NCBI RefSeq assembly: GCF_963676685.1
Contig: NC_092346.1
Coordinates: 27,913,133-27,977,132 of the forward strand
Direction of reading: 5' to 3'
From: Mytilus edulis
Lineage: Eukaryota > Mollusca > Bivalvia > Mytilida > Mytilidae
DNA length: 64,000 nucleotides
Under the pieces are notes generated by a model. That model saw nothing but the letters and a program-made list of their open reading frames with translations. It searched no databases and was not told the origin of the DNA. The position numbers and the translations under genes are program-made. Shown in pieces: positions 20,176 to 30,879 of this stretch. Within the stretch, counting starts at the first letter, position 1. Each line of letters starts with the position of its first letter.

Positions 20176-22289
20176 ATGAAATAGAATCACATCCTAACTC
20201 TACTTGATGCCGTTTATATATTTTGATACCAGTGAGACTTTCTCTCTTGAATTTTGTTAATTTTAGATACACATTTTAAAACTTTCCATTTGTTACGACA
20301 AATGCCGGATTAAAAATTATGATTTTGTTTTACCCTTAGCTTATAGAATAAGTCCCTTAATTGGACGTGTAGAGTTAGTCTTTTATTATTATTTTAAAAA
20401 TACTTAATCGAATTTTGATTTTATTATGTACAATATCTTTCAATTAAGAATTTAATACAAAGGTTTTTTAATTGATTTTTTTAATGTTTTTGTTACTTTA
20501 TAAATCTGCTGTTACTGCAGTGTTATAAAGTCAATGTATGTTATAGAATAATCAGACTCACTTCATGATTTTCCCAAAATACTTCATCACATTTAAAATT
20601 GACAATTTGTGATAAATTTTTAATTTTTATAAAATGATCTGAGTCTTTTCATGTTTTTTCCAATATATTGTCTCACATCTAAAATTGCATTACTTATAAT
20701 AGTATTATTCAAGCAATAATTTTGATCTGCTGATGAAAAAGAGATGAATGCAATAATAAAACGATTTTTTTATGTTATGTCAATGTATTTTGTTTTTAGT
20801 ATGATAAAATAGGTTTTATTTAAAAACTTTATAAATAAGATAAGGCACCATAGTAGCCTTGAAACTCAGAAGAAATGTGAATGGTTCAATAGTTTGCATA
20901 AGTGATGTAGAAAGAGATTTAAGTGGTTAATATTTTTTTTTATTGTTTTGTTTTTCGAATTGGTTTGTTTTATTTGTTATTTTTCTTGATGTTTATGGAG
21001 TATTTGTTTATAACATGAAATTATTTTGTGAAATACCTGCATTGAAATATTAAAATTATTAAAGATACAGAAATAAAATGATAGTATTTTAGAAATGCAT
21101 TTTAGTGGTTAAAAGTTTTATGATGTTTGTTTCAATTTAATTGTTTTTTTTGCATTTTGTTTATTTATTCTTTTATATAATTGGAGTATCTGTTTGTACA
21201 TTAATCATTATCTGAAGAATCTGTACTGAATTATAATTAAAAATTGAAAACAGAAAAAAACTATGAATTCACAGACTGTTTGTTGTTTGCTTTTCGTTCA
21301 GAAAAATATCTTACAGGTTTCATTTTGTAAATATAGCTATTTCTCAAACCACGCCTCTTTGAGGGAGATATAGAATATTCATAGATAATTAAGTTTGTTT
21401 ACATACTGGTTCACAGTTCTGCTGATCCTTATATTACATCTCAAAGAGACATCACTTGGGAATGTTATCAGTAAATATACATGTGTATATTGTTTATATT
21501 GAAATCTGTGTTAACCCTACAGTGGGGGTTGGGGTAGTTAAGAAATTTAGTGTAATTTTAAACTCTTAAAAATTCAGGGCACATAAACGTTGAAAATATG
21601 CCGCACAGACCAAAATTACAGAAATGCAACCTACAAATTCAGGCTGTGAAGTATTGATATATAAGTAAATCATATACTTGTACGTTATGTACACTAGACA
21701 AGTAAGATGCTTTTGATTACCACTGTAAACATTGACATGTTAGACAAAGACGTATTGTCATCATCTCCTGAATGCTTTTCTCATAGGGTCTTTATGAATC
21801 TTACTAAATTTTTAATTTAAGTTAACAGAGATCAAAGAGCATACCTTCACAATAGCTCAAAATAAAGTTTTGTTTACTGGCTTGGAAATATGGATTTTGT
21901 TTAATTAAATTTGCTGTTATCAAACTTAGAAAATAATTCGAAATTCAGAAATTTCAACTTCGTGCATCGGTCTCGTTCTTTGTTAGGGTTTGGATTTTTC
22001 ATGGCTTTAAAAACACATCATAAAAATAACAATAATATCATGTACATTGCTAATAATACCCCTCCAAAGATGAGGGAAGACGTAATATAGTAGAATGTGC
22101 CAATAAAGGATAGGATGCCATCAGTATTAGCAATATTTTCCACCAGAAATCTGTACAAAACTATAGCTGTTTACTCCAAAATATAAAGCTACACCTCTTG
22201 CTTCAAAAACTTGCACCAAGTCTATTACTTCCAAAATATTCAACTAGAAGAGTGTTTTAGATGCCTTTAACACCAAAGATGTGCATAGT
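20176..22289. other. AT-rich intergenic
   Basis: No gene. Minor diverged tandem duplication at about 20910-21060 and 21095-21250 (spacing about 187 bp, landmarks GGAGTATTTGTTT and GGAGTATCTGTTT). Nothing else recognised. Confidence 0.4.
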
Positions 22290-22735
22290 CAAATTACAGT
22301 TATAGTCCAGCTGGTCATGTTATTACTGGCGACTTTGGCATCGTAACAAAAGAACAAATAAAAGAGTTGTTATTCAAAGGACCAAATTATAGACTTCCCC
22401 AACCCATCAATAGGAAGAAGATTTTCAGGTTGCTGATGGATGCAAATGGGGATTTTGCCGGAAAATTGGCAAAGACCTAACAAGACGAACAAGAACTGGA
22501 GAGATTAAACATGTCTGAATGGATCAAAGCTATTCGATAATGCATTCAAAAGAGCATTCAGAAACTGCTATGTTTCTAACCCCTTCAGGAAACTGGAGGT
22601 TGTGGATTCTTTATTCTCTGTGCATGACAAATATGTCGTTGTTCCAGCTGATGAAACCTCCAAAAACATTGTCATCGTATGTAAAAAAAAACATTATATG
22701 TAGTCTCAAAAAAAGTGTTTGGAACAAAAAGCAAA
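22290..22735 (+). pseudogene. Penelope-like retroelement fragment, frame-broken
   Basis: Translated pieces match the N-terminal part of Penelope-like element reverse transcriptases as found in bivalves and cnidarians: HVITGDFGIVTKEQIKELLF then GPNYRLPQPIN (22313-22420), MSEWIKAIR (about 22510), and VVPADETSKNIVIVCK (about 22645-22690), the counterpart of the VPADKASNNIVFVCK motif. Frames change between the pieces and stops intervene, so it is dead. The polymerase palm and GIY-YIG endonuclease are missing. Its presence fits the hammerhead ribozymes in the window, since Penelope-like elements carry such ribozymes in their terminal repeats. Confidence 0.7.
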
Positions 22736-22824
22736 AGTTTTTAATTTATAACTTTATAATATAACCGCATTAATGTTTTAAATTTATAACGGGGTCAACG
22801 TGTCTTTGTTACAGGTATTTGTAA

Positions 22825-23130
22825 AGACTACATATTATAAATTCCAACCTATTGCAAAAAACAATTAATCAAGACGTCCAACAAATCGCAAGACCATGGA
22901 TTCAATTTCCGTTTTTCGTAATGATTAATTTATTAATGTTAATGGTATTTGACTGGCTATTAAGTAATTTATCAGAAGAAGGAACACATATTGATAATGA
23001 TGTTCAAGATTGCATGGTACGAAGATCTAAATGTCTAACGTTATTTCTCGGATGTTCATTATTCATCGGATTTCAAATTTTTGTTGGTATGAAAAAGGTC
23101 CATGTCTATTATAATTATGAAAGTGTTTAA
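22825..23130 (+). CDS. Unrecognised two-TM open frame (possible exon)
   Basis: An open stretch (in-frame stop just before 22825, stop at 23130) with no ATG near its beginning; the first internal Met is about residue 33. It encodes two hydrophobic segments, FFVMINLLMLMVFDWLL and LTLFLGCSLFIGFQIFVGM, separated by an acidic loop SEEGTHIDNDVQD and followed by a short Tyr-rich tail. It could be the last exon of a membrane protein, but no phase-compatible acceptor was found, and no family is recognised. It may equally be a chance frame. Confidence 0.25.
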   Translation, partial: RLHIINSNLLQKTINQDVQQIARPWIQFPFFVMINLLMLMVFDWLLSNLSEEGTHIDNDVQDCMVRRSKCLTLFLGCSLFIGFQIFVGMKKVHVYYNYESV

Positions 23131-23138
23131 TGTACATA

Positions 23139-24803
23139 TTATTCCGATACATGATACAATGCCGTGTTCCCTTTTTTATATCCTAAGAGTAACGAATTCT
23201 TGTTACAACATACAGCAAACGGCGAAAACAAATCGTCACTAGAAGTAAGAACCTCTATACTCATTTTCCCGTCATTCTGTATAAGAGTTAAATTGTTAGA
23301 ATTGCTACTAACAACATATAGGTTCTGATCATTATTCACGGTTATACCTCGCGGACACCTAGTATATTCATTTTTGAATGTCCATATTTTCTTTCCTTTA
23401 AAACCACAACAGTTCACTGTGTCATTATTCTCGTCTGTATAGTATATCTTATCTTCAGAAGCTGCAATATATACCATGGAACTAGTATTAAATTTTATTG
23501 TGAATAAGATAGTTCCAGTAAGGTCAATTTTCATTATTCCATGTTTTTGTACTAACGTAAAGATTTTCTCATTATGGGAAGATATTCCATAACAGCTGTT
23601 TTTAAATTTTATTTTATTTTATTTTCTACAAAACTTATCTTATTGCTTATGATTTTTAAACATTTGATGTCTGGGTATGTCACAGCAAATCGGTCCTGAT
23701 CTATTTCTGCTAGATCGAATGGTCTTCTTCGACATCTATGTCACTGACATAATTTCCAGTGAAATCATATTCCATTAGTTTTCCTGTAGTATAAAAATCG
23801 GCAATTAAAATTCTGCCATCACATAATATAAGGCAAGCTGCGGTTTAACAGCAAATTTCAATGAAAATTGAAGATCAACATCAAGGACATTTCGGGTTGA
23901 CCCCCGTATTTGTGTTTGAGCCTGGTCAATCTTTGCGTCCTTCACCTGTAGATCGAGATTTTTTTCAGTTATATATATTTCGCTAAACTTTTTGACGTTA
24001 TTTATGAATGATATGACCACTGGGTGTATTTTCAAGTCCATCGCAAAGCTTTTTACTTTGCCTATTTCGATTTGGAGTGATTTTAGTTTTTCACTGATAG
24101 TAATGTTCATTTTACATGTTCCTAGGAAGACTTGAAGGTCGGATGCGAACAATTTCATTTGTTCTGTCTGTTCTTTTAGTTTCTCAAGCTCGTTTTCTGT
24201 CTGTTGTAATTGTTTCAGCATTTTACTGTATCTTGACCTGCAATTTTCATGTTTGATTTGGAGTTCCTGGAGAAGTTGTTGTTCAAGCTCATCTAGGTGT
24301 TTATTCAGCCTCAGCCTTGTTTCTAGAATCTTTTTTTGAATTGTTTGTTCTTCTGTATCGATATTCGCCGAGACTGAAGCTCGGTCTCGAATACACTGTC
24401 TTACGCTTTCAAGAGATCTTGAAATCGTTTCCTCTAAATCAGAAAGTGCAGTTGAACTCTTTGCATTTATAGCTGCATCGTGTATTGAAATGATATCATC
24501 CACTGGACAACTATTGTGCTCTGATGGAATGCACATTGCACACTCTGCCACATGATGACATTTACAATAAAGATCAAGCTTTTGCCCGTGAGTTTCGCAT
24601 TTCAAATTAACAGATAAATCTTGTATTTTCATGTAGTCTTTGGTGTCGATCATTTTGTGATTTCTTGTCAGTTTCAAAGATCTATGGGTTTTTTCACAGT
24701 CTGAACAAAACCCCTCATCGCAAAAGGTACACCATTTCTCTGCATCTTTTGTAATGCCTTCATATTTACACGGACCACAGGATAATGGTGGAGTAGATGT
24801 CAT
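23139..24803 (-). pseudogene. B-box / coiled-coil / NHL (TRIM-like) gene, frameshifted
   Basis: The intact N-terminal frame (24803-23805) encodes two B-box zinc fingers (first ligands C9, C12, C25, C28, C33, C36, H40, H49; second from C69, H72, C80 to H96) and a Glu/Gln/Lys-rich coiled coil at about 110-260, with no RING. The expected NHL-type beta-propeller follows but is split: a frame change at about 23835-23845, another at about 23710-23718, and a third at an ATTTT repeat (about 23605-23626) where one extra unit breaks the frame. Beyond it, 23534-23139 reads a normal NHL tail with GTILFTIKFN and GITVNNDQNLYVV. Such proteins act as E3-like or scaffold factors. Either a recent pseudogene or a locus with sequence errors; a truncated 332-aa B-box protein could still be made. 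Start chosen as first Met before the B-box. Confidence 0.7.
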
Positions 24804-25567
24804 TATCTAAAACTAAAACAATGTACAATGTATACAATATATAAAATTCATATTTTCCAAAGCATAGACGGGTTTTTTATATGTATAATTCAATTATTAA
24901 GCGTCGAATAATAATATAATATCTTCAATAAGTCTGTATCATACAACATCTATGAGATTACTATATTGATGTTTAGGTTCAAAATGTAAAAGTAATAAAT
25001 GCTAGAGCAAGCAGTTTTTATTGAGTTGATGCCTAAAACAAAAACTTATTTAAAATCATAATAGTTTAGTTTCTACTTTTCTACACAATAAAATGCCTGT
25101 ACCAAGTAAGGATAAGGACAGTTATTATTCATTCGTTTTAAAGTTTTTGAGCTTTCGATTCTCCAATTTGATATTATAAGGAAATGCTGATTTTAATTTT
25201 CCTTTAAGTACAGTATTGTTGTTATACTGTTTTATTCATAATTTTGCACATCTGCCGTTTAAATTTTAAAGGTGTAATACTAATCTGTTTAGTGTGCCGT
25301 GAATGGAACTTTTATACAGTATGTACACATTTTAAAATTAATCCTGAAGTTAACATGTTGTACTGCACCATTATATTATTTATTTATGTATTTTTATGTG
25401 CTGAGTGTTCTTGCGTGTGTTTGTATTGTATTTCTGTCACGTTGTGTTGTCATTTTAGAGGTATTTGTTTTAAGATTGCCATTTGCCATATAAGCGGGAT
25501 GTTTGGCTAGCCATAAAACAAGGTGTAACACACTTAAAATGTCCTGTACCATGTCAAGAACATGGTA
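24804..25567. other. Upstream region of the TRIM-like locus
   Basis: AT-rich. The promoter of the minus-strand TRIM-like gene should lie here but no element is distinct. From about 25380 a T-rich repeat related to 61440-61500 begins (GTCACGTTGTGTTGTC and GCCATATAAGCGGGATG). Confidence 0.35.
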
Positions 25568-25990
25568 TAAAAAAGAAGATGTGGTATGATTGCCAATGAG
25601 ACAACTGTCCAAAAGAGACCAAAATGACACAGACATTAACAACTATAGGTCACCGTACGGCCTTCAACAATGAGCAAAACCCATACCGCATAGTCAGCTA
25701 TAAAAGGCCCCGATAAGACAATGTAAAACAATTCAAACGAGAAAACTAATGGCCTTATTTTTATAAAAAAAATGAACGAAAAACAAATATGTAACACATA
25801 AACAAACGACAACCACTGAATTACAGGCTCCTGACTTGGGACAGGCACATACATAAATAATGTGGCGGGGTTAAACATGTTAGCGGGATTCCAACCCTCC
25901 CCTTTACCTGTGACAGTGGTATAACAGTACAACATAAGAACGAACTATAAAAATCAGTTGAAAAAGGCTTAACTCATCAGATGGACAAAA
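25568..25990 (+). repeat. Interspersed repeat R2, long copy
   Basis: Longest version in the window. After the common R2 part it continues through AACAAACGACAACCACTGAA, TTACAGGCTCCTGACTTGG, GTGGCGGGGTTAAACATG and CTCCCCTTTACCTGTGAC, to AACTCATCAGATGGAC. Minus-strand open frames across it are by-products. Confidence 0.7.
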
Positions 25991-26213
25991 ATAGGTGCTT
26001 TTCGATAGTCCGTTTTTATGTATGTTGGCGTTTGTTATTGTTGCAGTTCAGTGTTTCTATTGTTCCGTCGTAAAAATAGTATTTTAGGTTACCATGCTTG
26101 CTACCTCAAACGTAAAATCATTGATACTTTACAATCGAGAGGGGCAACGTACCCTTCAATCGCCCATTGAATACAATCATAGTAACATTCAAAGCTTTAT
26201 AACTATATATCTT

Positions 26214-26630
26214 TTGACATCGGACTCGGACTTCTCTTGAACCGAGTTTTAATGTACGTATTGTTATGCGTTTACTTTTCTATATTTCTACATACTAGAG
26301 ATATAGGGGGAGGGTTTAGATCTCATAAACATGTTTAACCCCGCCGCAATTCTGCGCCTGTCCCAAGTCAGGAGCCTCCGGCCTTTGTTAGTCTTGTATG
26401 ATTTTTAGTTTTAGTTTCTTGTGTATAATTCGGAGTTTAGTGTGGCGTCCATTATCACTGTACTAGTATACATATTTTTTAGGGGCCAGCTGAAGGACAC
26501 CTACGGGTGCGCGAATTCTCGCTACATTGAAGACCCATTGGTGGCCTTCGGCTGTTGTCTGCTCTATGGTCGGGTTGTTGTCGCTTTGACACATTCACCA
26601 TTTCCTTTCTCAATTTTACCTAGCATTAGT
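26214..26630 (+). repeat. Interspersed repeat R3 (ACATCGGACTCGGACTTC family), copy 1
   Basis: Begins GACATCGGACTCGGACTTCT, contains GTTTAACCCCGCCGC, CTGTCCCAAGTCAGGAGCC, GGGGCCAGCTGAAGGACAC, GGTGGCCTTCGGCTGTTG and ends near TTTGACACATTCACC. Other copies: 54872-55235, 57693-58085, the 3' part at 60470-60580, and reverse fragments at 15050-15180 and 63895-64000. Confidence 0.7.
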
Positions 26631-26639
26631 CTCTACAGT

Positions 26640-28577
26640 GACAAATCATTTTTCTGTATCCAACGATATAAATGATATTTTTTTAAAACTAAACGAATCT
26701 CATAAGATATGATAATTAAAAAAAAACACATAAAAGAAAAACAATGAGGAAAAGTTTTATACCTTTAATCTAGTATATCATTTTATCCTAATTTTCTTCT
26801 TCTTTTGGAAAGGGGGAGGGGATTTAGTTTGTTCACTGAAAAGGTAGATAGTTGATATACTATAACTTATCCATTTTAGCGGTATAACTTACAACAAAAC
26901 TATTTTCATTTACCTGTGTATATTTTGTCTTTTGACGATTTTTGTTTAAGGTTATTGTTGTCTTATTTTTTTTTAATATCTAACAGCGTATGACAAATGT
27001 TACCTTTATTTTTTTTCACCCTTTCTGTTATTGATTTTGTCTTTACATTGTCAATGTCACTTTTTATATATATAGATTAGATCGTTGCTATTCCCGTTTG
27101 AATGGTTTTACACTAGTCATAGATCAAATTCATTTGTTTGGTGTATGTTCACTTGTGTTGCTATGTCTTGAAATAGAGTTAAATCATTTCAATCGATATT
27201 TTATAGCGTGTCTTATTATGTTGTGATGTAACACTACTGCTTCTGATAAGGACGAAGGTTGATACCTTTTAACCGTTTAAATAGTTATCAAAGGTACCAG
27301 GATAAAACCCGCTGCATTTGTTTGTACCTGTCCTAAGTCAAGAACCTGATGTTCAGTAGTTGTCGTTTGTTGATGTGGTACATAAGTTTTTCTCGTTTTT
27401 TATTTAGATTAGATCGTCGGTATTCCCGTTTGAATGGTTTTACACTAGTAATTTTTTTGGGGCCCTTTATAGCTTGCTGTTTGGTGTGAGCCAAGGCTCC
27501 GTGTTGAAGACCATACTTTGACCTATAATGAATTACTTTTATAAATTTTAACTTGGATAGAGAGTTATCTTATTGTCACTCATACCAAAATCGTGTTATA
27601 TCTATAAACATCTCTAGTGGTTGTGGGCGCAAATTTCTGCCTACATGATATTTCAACTGATGGTGAATTATTTTTGGGGAGGCTATGCGTTTAAAAGGTG
27701 TGCATTGCTGCTAAAATAGTTGTGTGATTATTGCACGAGGTTTTGCTTGCCACAAAACCAGGTTCGACCCACCATTTTTTCTTAAGATGTCATGTAGAAA
27801 GTCAGCAAAAGGACAGTTGTTATCTTATAGTTTGTTTTGGTGTGTGTTGCATTGTCGTTTTGGCCCAAAGAGCACAATTAATGACCCCGCTTTTTGTTGT
27901 CCAATATAGTTCCTTTTAATTATAGTGTATTTTTTCTTTATTTTTTTTCTCTCCCTTTTTCATACATTTCTTAGTTTTTCTGGGGTGGAATAGAAAGAAG
28001 AGAGCTGAAATAAACTTTTGGATGTTTTATTTTAACTGATTTTTACAAGGAAAGAGTGATTCGGCCAGGTGCAAAAAGGTAATATTTACACTTTTCGGAA
28101 CATCTCTTGACTTGCCTATAGGGGTTTGGATGTGTATTGGCCAAATTTGTATAATGTAAACATGCAATTTTTCTGAAAATTGCATATGTTTATGGACTTG
28201 TACTGTATATTACACACACAAAAAATTAGACAAAAAGAATACTAGTAGGCCATTTTTTTTGAATGCGACAAAACGTTATAAAGAACTGATAGAGGAATTA
28301 ATTGTGGTCTCGGGCCTTTTTATTTTTTGTTATACTTCAGTGTTTCTGTTGTTTCGTTGTTTTTCTCAATCGATTTATGACTTTCGAACAGCGGTACTGT
28401 TGCCATTGAAATTTTAAAATTTTAGTGAATGCCATGTGATATTTTGAAAAAGTTAGGTCAAAGCATCATAATTGTAGTGCAAATAACTTGTATAAATCAC
28501 CTCCATTCATGTCTTTTCTCAGCTGTTTATTCATCAAATTTAACCAAAAGTTTCCTGCTTGATAAATCTGCAGAAAA
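26640..28577. other. Intergenic repeat-derived DNA
   Basis: No gene. About 27090-27600 carries a repeat with TATTCCCGTTTGAATGGTTT twice (27089 and 27420) and GGGGCCCTTTATAGC. About 27727-27900 begins TTGCACGAGGTTTTGC and contains AGGTTCGACCC, which resembles a Pol III B box of a tRNA-derived SINE. About 28310-28420 is a reverse copy of repeat R4. Confidence 0.45.
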
Positions 28578-28876
28578 CAAGAATGTGTCCCCAGGATACG
28601 GATGCCCCACTCGCACTATCATTTTCTATGTTCATTGGACCGTGAAATTGGGGTCAAAACTCTTATTTGGCATTAAAATTAGAAAGATCATATCATATGG
28701 AACATGTGTACTAAGTTTCAAATTGATTGGACTTCAACTTTATCAAAAACTATATTGACCAAAAACTTTAACCTGGAGCGGGACGAATGGACGTGCGGAC
28801 GAACGGAAGGACGGACGAACGGACGTACAGACCAGAAAACATAATGTCCCTCTACTATCGTAGGTAAGGCATAAAA
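28578..28876 (-). repeat. Bivalve interspersed repeat R1, copy 4
   Basis: Reverse-orientation copy: CAAGAATGTGTCCCC start, AGTTTCAAATTGATTGGAC core, GGACGAACGGAAGGACGG array and CATAATGTCCCTCTACTATC end. The plus-strand frame at 28429-28758 runs into it and is not a gene. Confidence 0.65.
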
Positions 28877-29214
28877 AGGATAGTGTCGCACATTACACTT
28901 ATTCTAAAACTTTACACGAACAAATGATTTTTGTCAAAGTTGAGATGACTACTTACCCTAAGAAGATTCACTGCAAATCTGCAGTAAGGATCAAGATTGA
29001 AAAAAAAACCAGTAAATGTTTCCATTCTTATGAAATATATCAATTTTTATAAACCATTTTATATCAAATGATCATGCAGCGAAACTGACAGACACTTGTA
29101 TTACAAATCTGTTATTCTTAACACTGGTCAGTTGTCTATAATCTAATATGATTATTTATCATATATTTAGTACAAAATACAGCTATTTTGTATATTTAAT
29201 AAAGGTTGTTTTTC

Positions 29215-29360
29215 CAGTCTGTATCACCTACCCTGTATCGCATACCCCGTATCGCATAGCTAAACCCGTATCGCATACCGTGTATCGCATGGTAAAACCC
29301 GTATCGCATACCTTTTTTTTTTTTTTTTTTTTTTACATAAAGTTTTTTTTTTTTTTTTTG
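29215..29360. repeat. CCGTATCGCATAC tandem words followed by T homopolymers
   Basis: The 13-bp word CCCGTATCGCATA occurs about five times with spacers between 29220 and 29312, followed by T runs of about 25 and 19 bases. Related words (AATCCGTATCACATGCCG) occur in the hairpin element at 29731-29861. Confidence 0.6.
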
Positions 29361-29730
29361 CTTAAGAAAAAATTTCCTCAAAATAGGTCATTTTTTTAAT
29401 GACGTCATTGTTTGGTATGTAACGTCACGAACGTCAAGTTTTCATATTGTATGTGACGTCACGAACATCAAGTTTGCATATTTTTTGGCACACTAAATGC
29501 AACTATAAAAAATACAAAACACTCAAATAAATACAATAATAAACAAAATATTTTTAAAACAGCAGCAGGCAAATGGTAAGGTAACCTAGGTGCTTTGTAT
29601 AAGCAGTTATTTTAAGGCTTTGAACCAAGACAAAAGCAGAACTGAAGGTAACCCAGTGCTAATCTATCGGGATCAGAAAACAGTTCATATAATATAATAC
29701 TCTTCTGTTGAAATATATGATAAAGCGTAT

Positions 29731-29861
29731 AATACATAGCAAAATCCGTATCACATGCCGTATCACCCTCGACCAATATCATCACTCGGGCCTAAAGGCC
29801 CTTGGGCTGATATTGATGTCTCGGGATGATACGACATATGATACGGATTTTGCCATGTATT
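29731..29861. mobile_element. Near-perfect palindromic hairpin element (~131 bp)
   Basis: AATACATAGCAAAATCCGTA at the left is matched by its complement at the right end (TTTTGCCATGTATT), and pairing continues through ATCCGTATCAC, CGACCAATATCATCA and GGGCCTAAAGGCCC near the middle. The arms differ at only a few positions. No coding capacity. Consistent with a hairpin MITE. Confidence 0.75.
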
Positions 29862-30239
29862 ATTCTCTATATACTAGCATTACAAAACCTTTAATTTCGA
29901 TTTATATAGAACAATGATTTCAAATGTAAGTCGATATCTGTTATTGTACTAAAACAATAGATTTGATATATTTGAAAATCATAAAATTGAATTGCATGTC
30001 TCACTTGAATTTCCATGCTCCACGGTTCGTTGGTGTTTATTTGTCAAAGTCTCAATCGGCAAACTTCAGTAATTAAACCCAAAAGTTAATTAGCTAGCAC
30101 AGTTTTCACTAATTATTACCCGCGACACATAAGACAATCATGCATATGAGACTTTACTTAGTTTATAGACATGGATTGGTTCAATATTTTCTCCCACATT
30201 AGAATTTCAAGAAACTCGTTGCATATGACTTTTGAATAG

Positions 30240-30490
30240 TTATCAAAGGTACCAGGATTATTTTACGAAAAACTAAGGATTTTCTTATCCCAGGAATAGA
30301 TTATCTTAGCTGTATTTGGCACAATTTGTTTTAAAATTTTGGGTCCTCAATGCTCTTCAACTTTGTACTTGTTTGGCTTTATCACTATTTTGATCTGGGC
30401 GTCACTGATGAGTCTTATGTAGACGAAACGCGCGTCTGGCGTATTTAATTATAATCCTGGTACAACACTCATCACCGTGTCACAATCTCA
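30240..30490 (+). repeat. Hammerhead-bearing repeat A, copy 1
   Basis: Contains GTTATCAAAGGTACCAGGAT (from about 30239) on one side, GCTCTTCAACTTTGTACTTG (30352) in the middle and the hammerhead at 30399-30442, followed by AATCCTGGTAC. The same order, reversed, is at 57205-57345 and, diverged, at 58955-59110. Confidence 0.65.
30399..30442 (+). ncRNA. Hammerhead ribozyme (minimal type I), intact core
   Basis: All conserved parts are present: stem I GCGTCA (30399-30404) pairs with TGGCGT (30437-30442); catalytic core CTGATGA (30405-30411); stem II GTC/GAC around a 7-nt loop (30412-30424); GAAA (30425-30428); self-complementary ACGCGCGT forming a very short stem III; and the classic GTC cleavage triplet ending at 30436. 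The 2-nt loop of stem III suggests that it works best as a dimer, as described for Penelope-like and bivalve hammerheads. Activity is not proven. Confidence 0.8.
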
Positions 30491-30743
30491 AACAGAACAA
30501 AAACAAAAAAATATTTAAAGAAGCTCAAAAACGCATATATATCAAATTTAACAACCACATTCATTGCTTACTAATTTTTGTATTTTAAATCAACCTATAA
30601 AGGATTAGAATATTTGAAGTCCTGTGACTGAATGGCTATGTTCATATCAACTCTGGTGTAGAATCGTTTGTTGATGACGTCAAATTGTAAACGTAACACA
30701 GGTAGAGATATGAAATAATTTTGTCGTTCTAAGTATTTTTGAA

Positions 30744-30876
30744 ATTATAATAGAACAATAACAAAATTGCATTATAATAGAATAATAACATAATGGCATT
30801 ATAATAGAACAATAAAATAATGGCATTATAATAGAACAATAACATAATGTCATTATAATAGAACAATAACATAATG
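30744..30876 (+). repeat. 27-bp minisatellite, five copies
   Basis: The unit CATTATAATAGAACAATAAC plus ATAATGG repeats about five times with single-base variants (AATGGC versus AATGTC, ACAAAATTG in the first). Confidence 0.75.
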
Positions 30877-30879
30877 GCG

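Noticed and set aside
27724-27919. Two small Cys/His-containing frames
   Set aside because: They lie in a dispersed repeat with no conserved protein.
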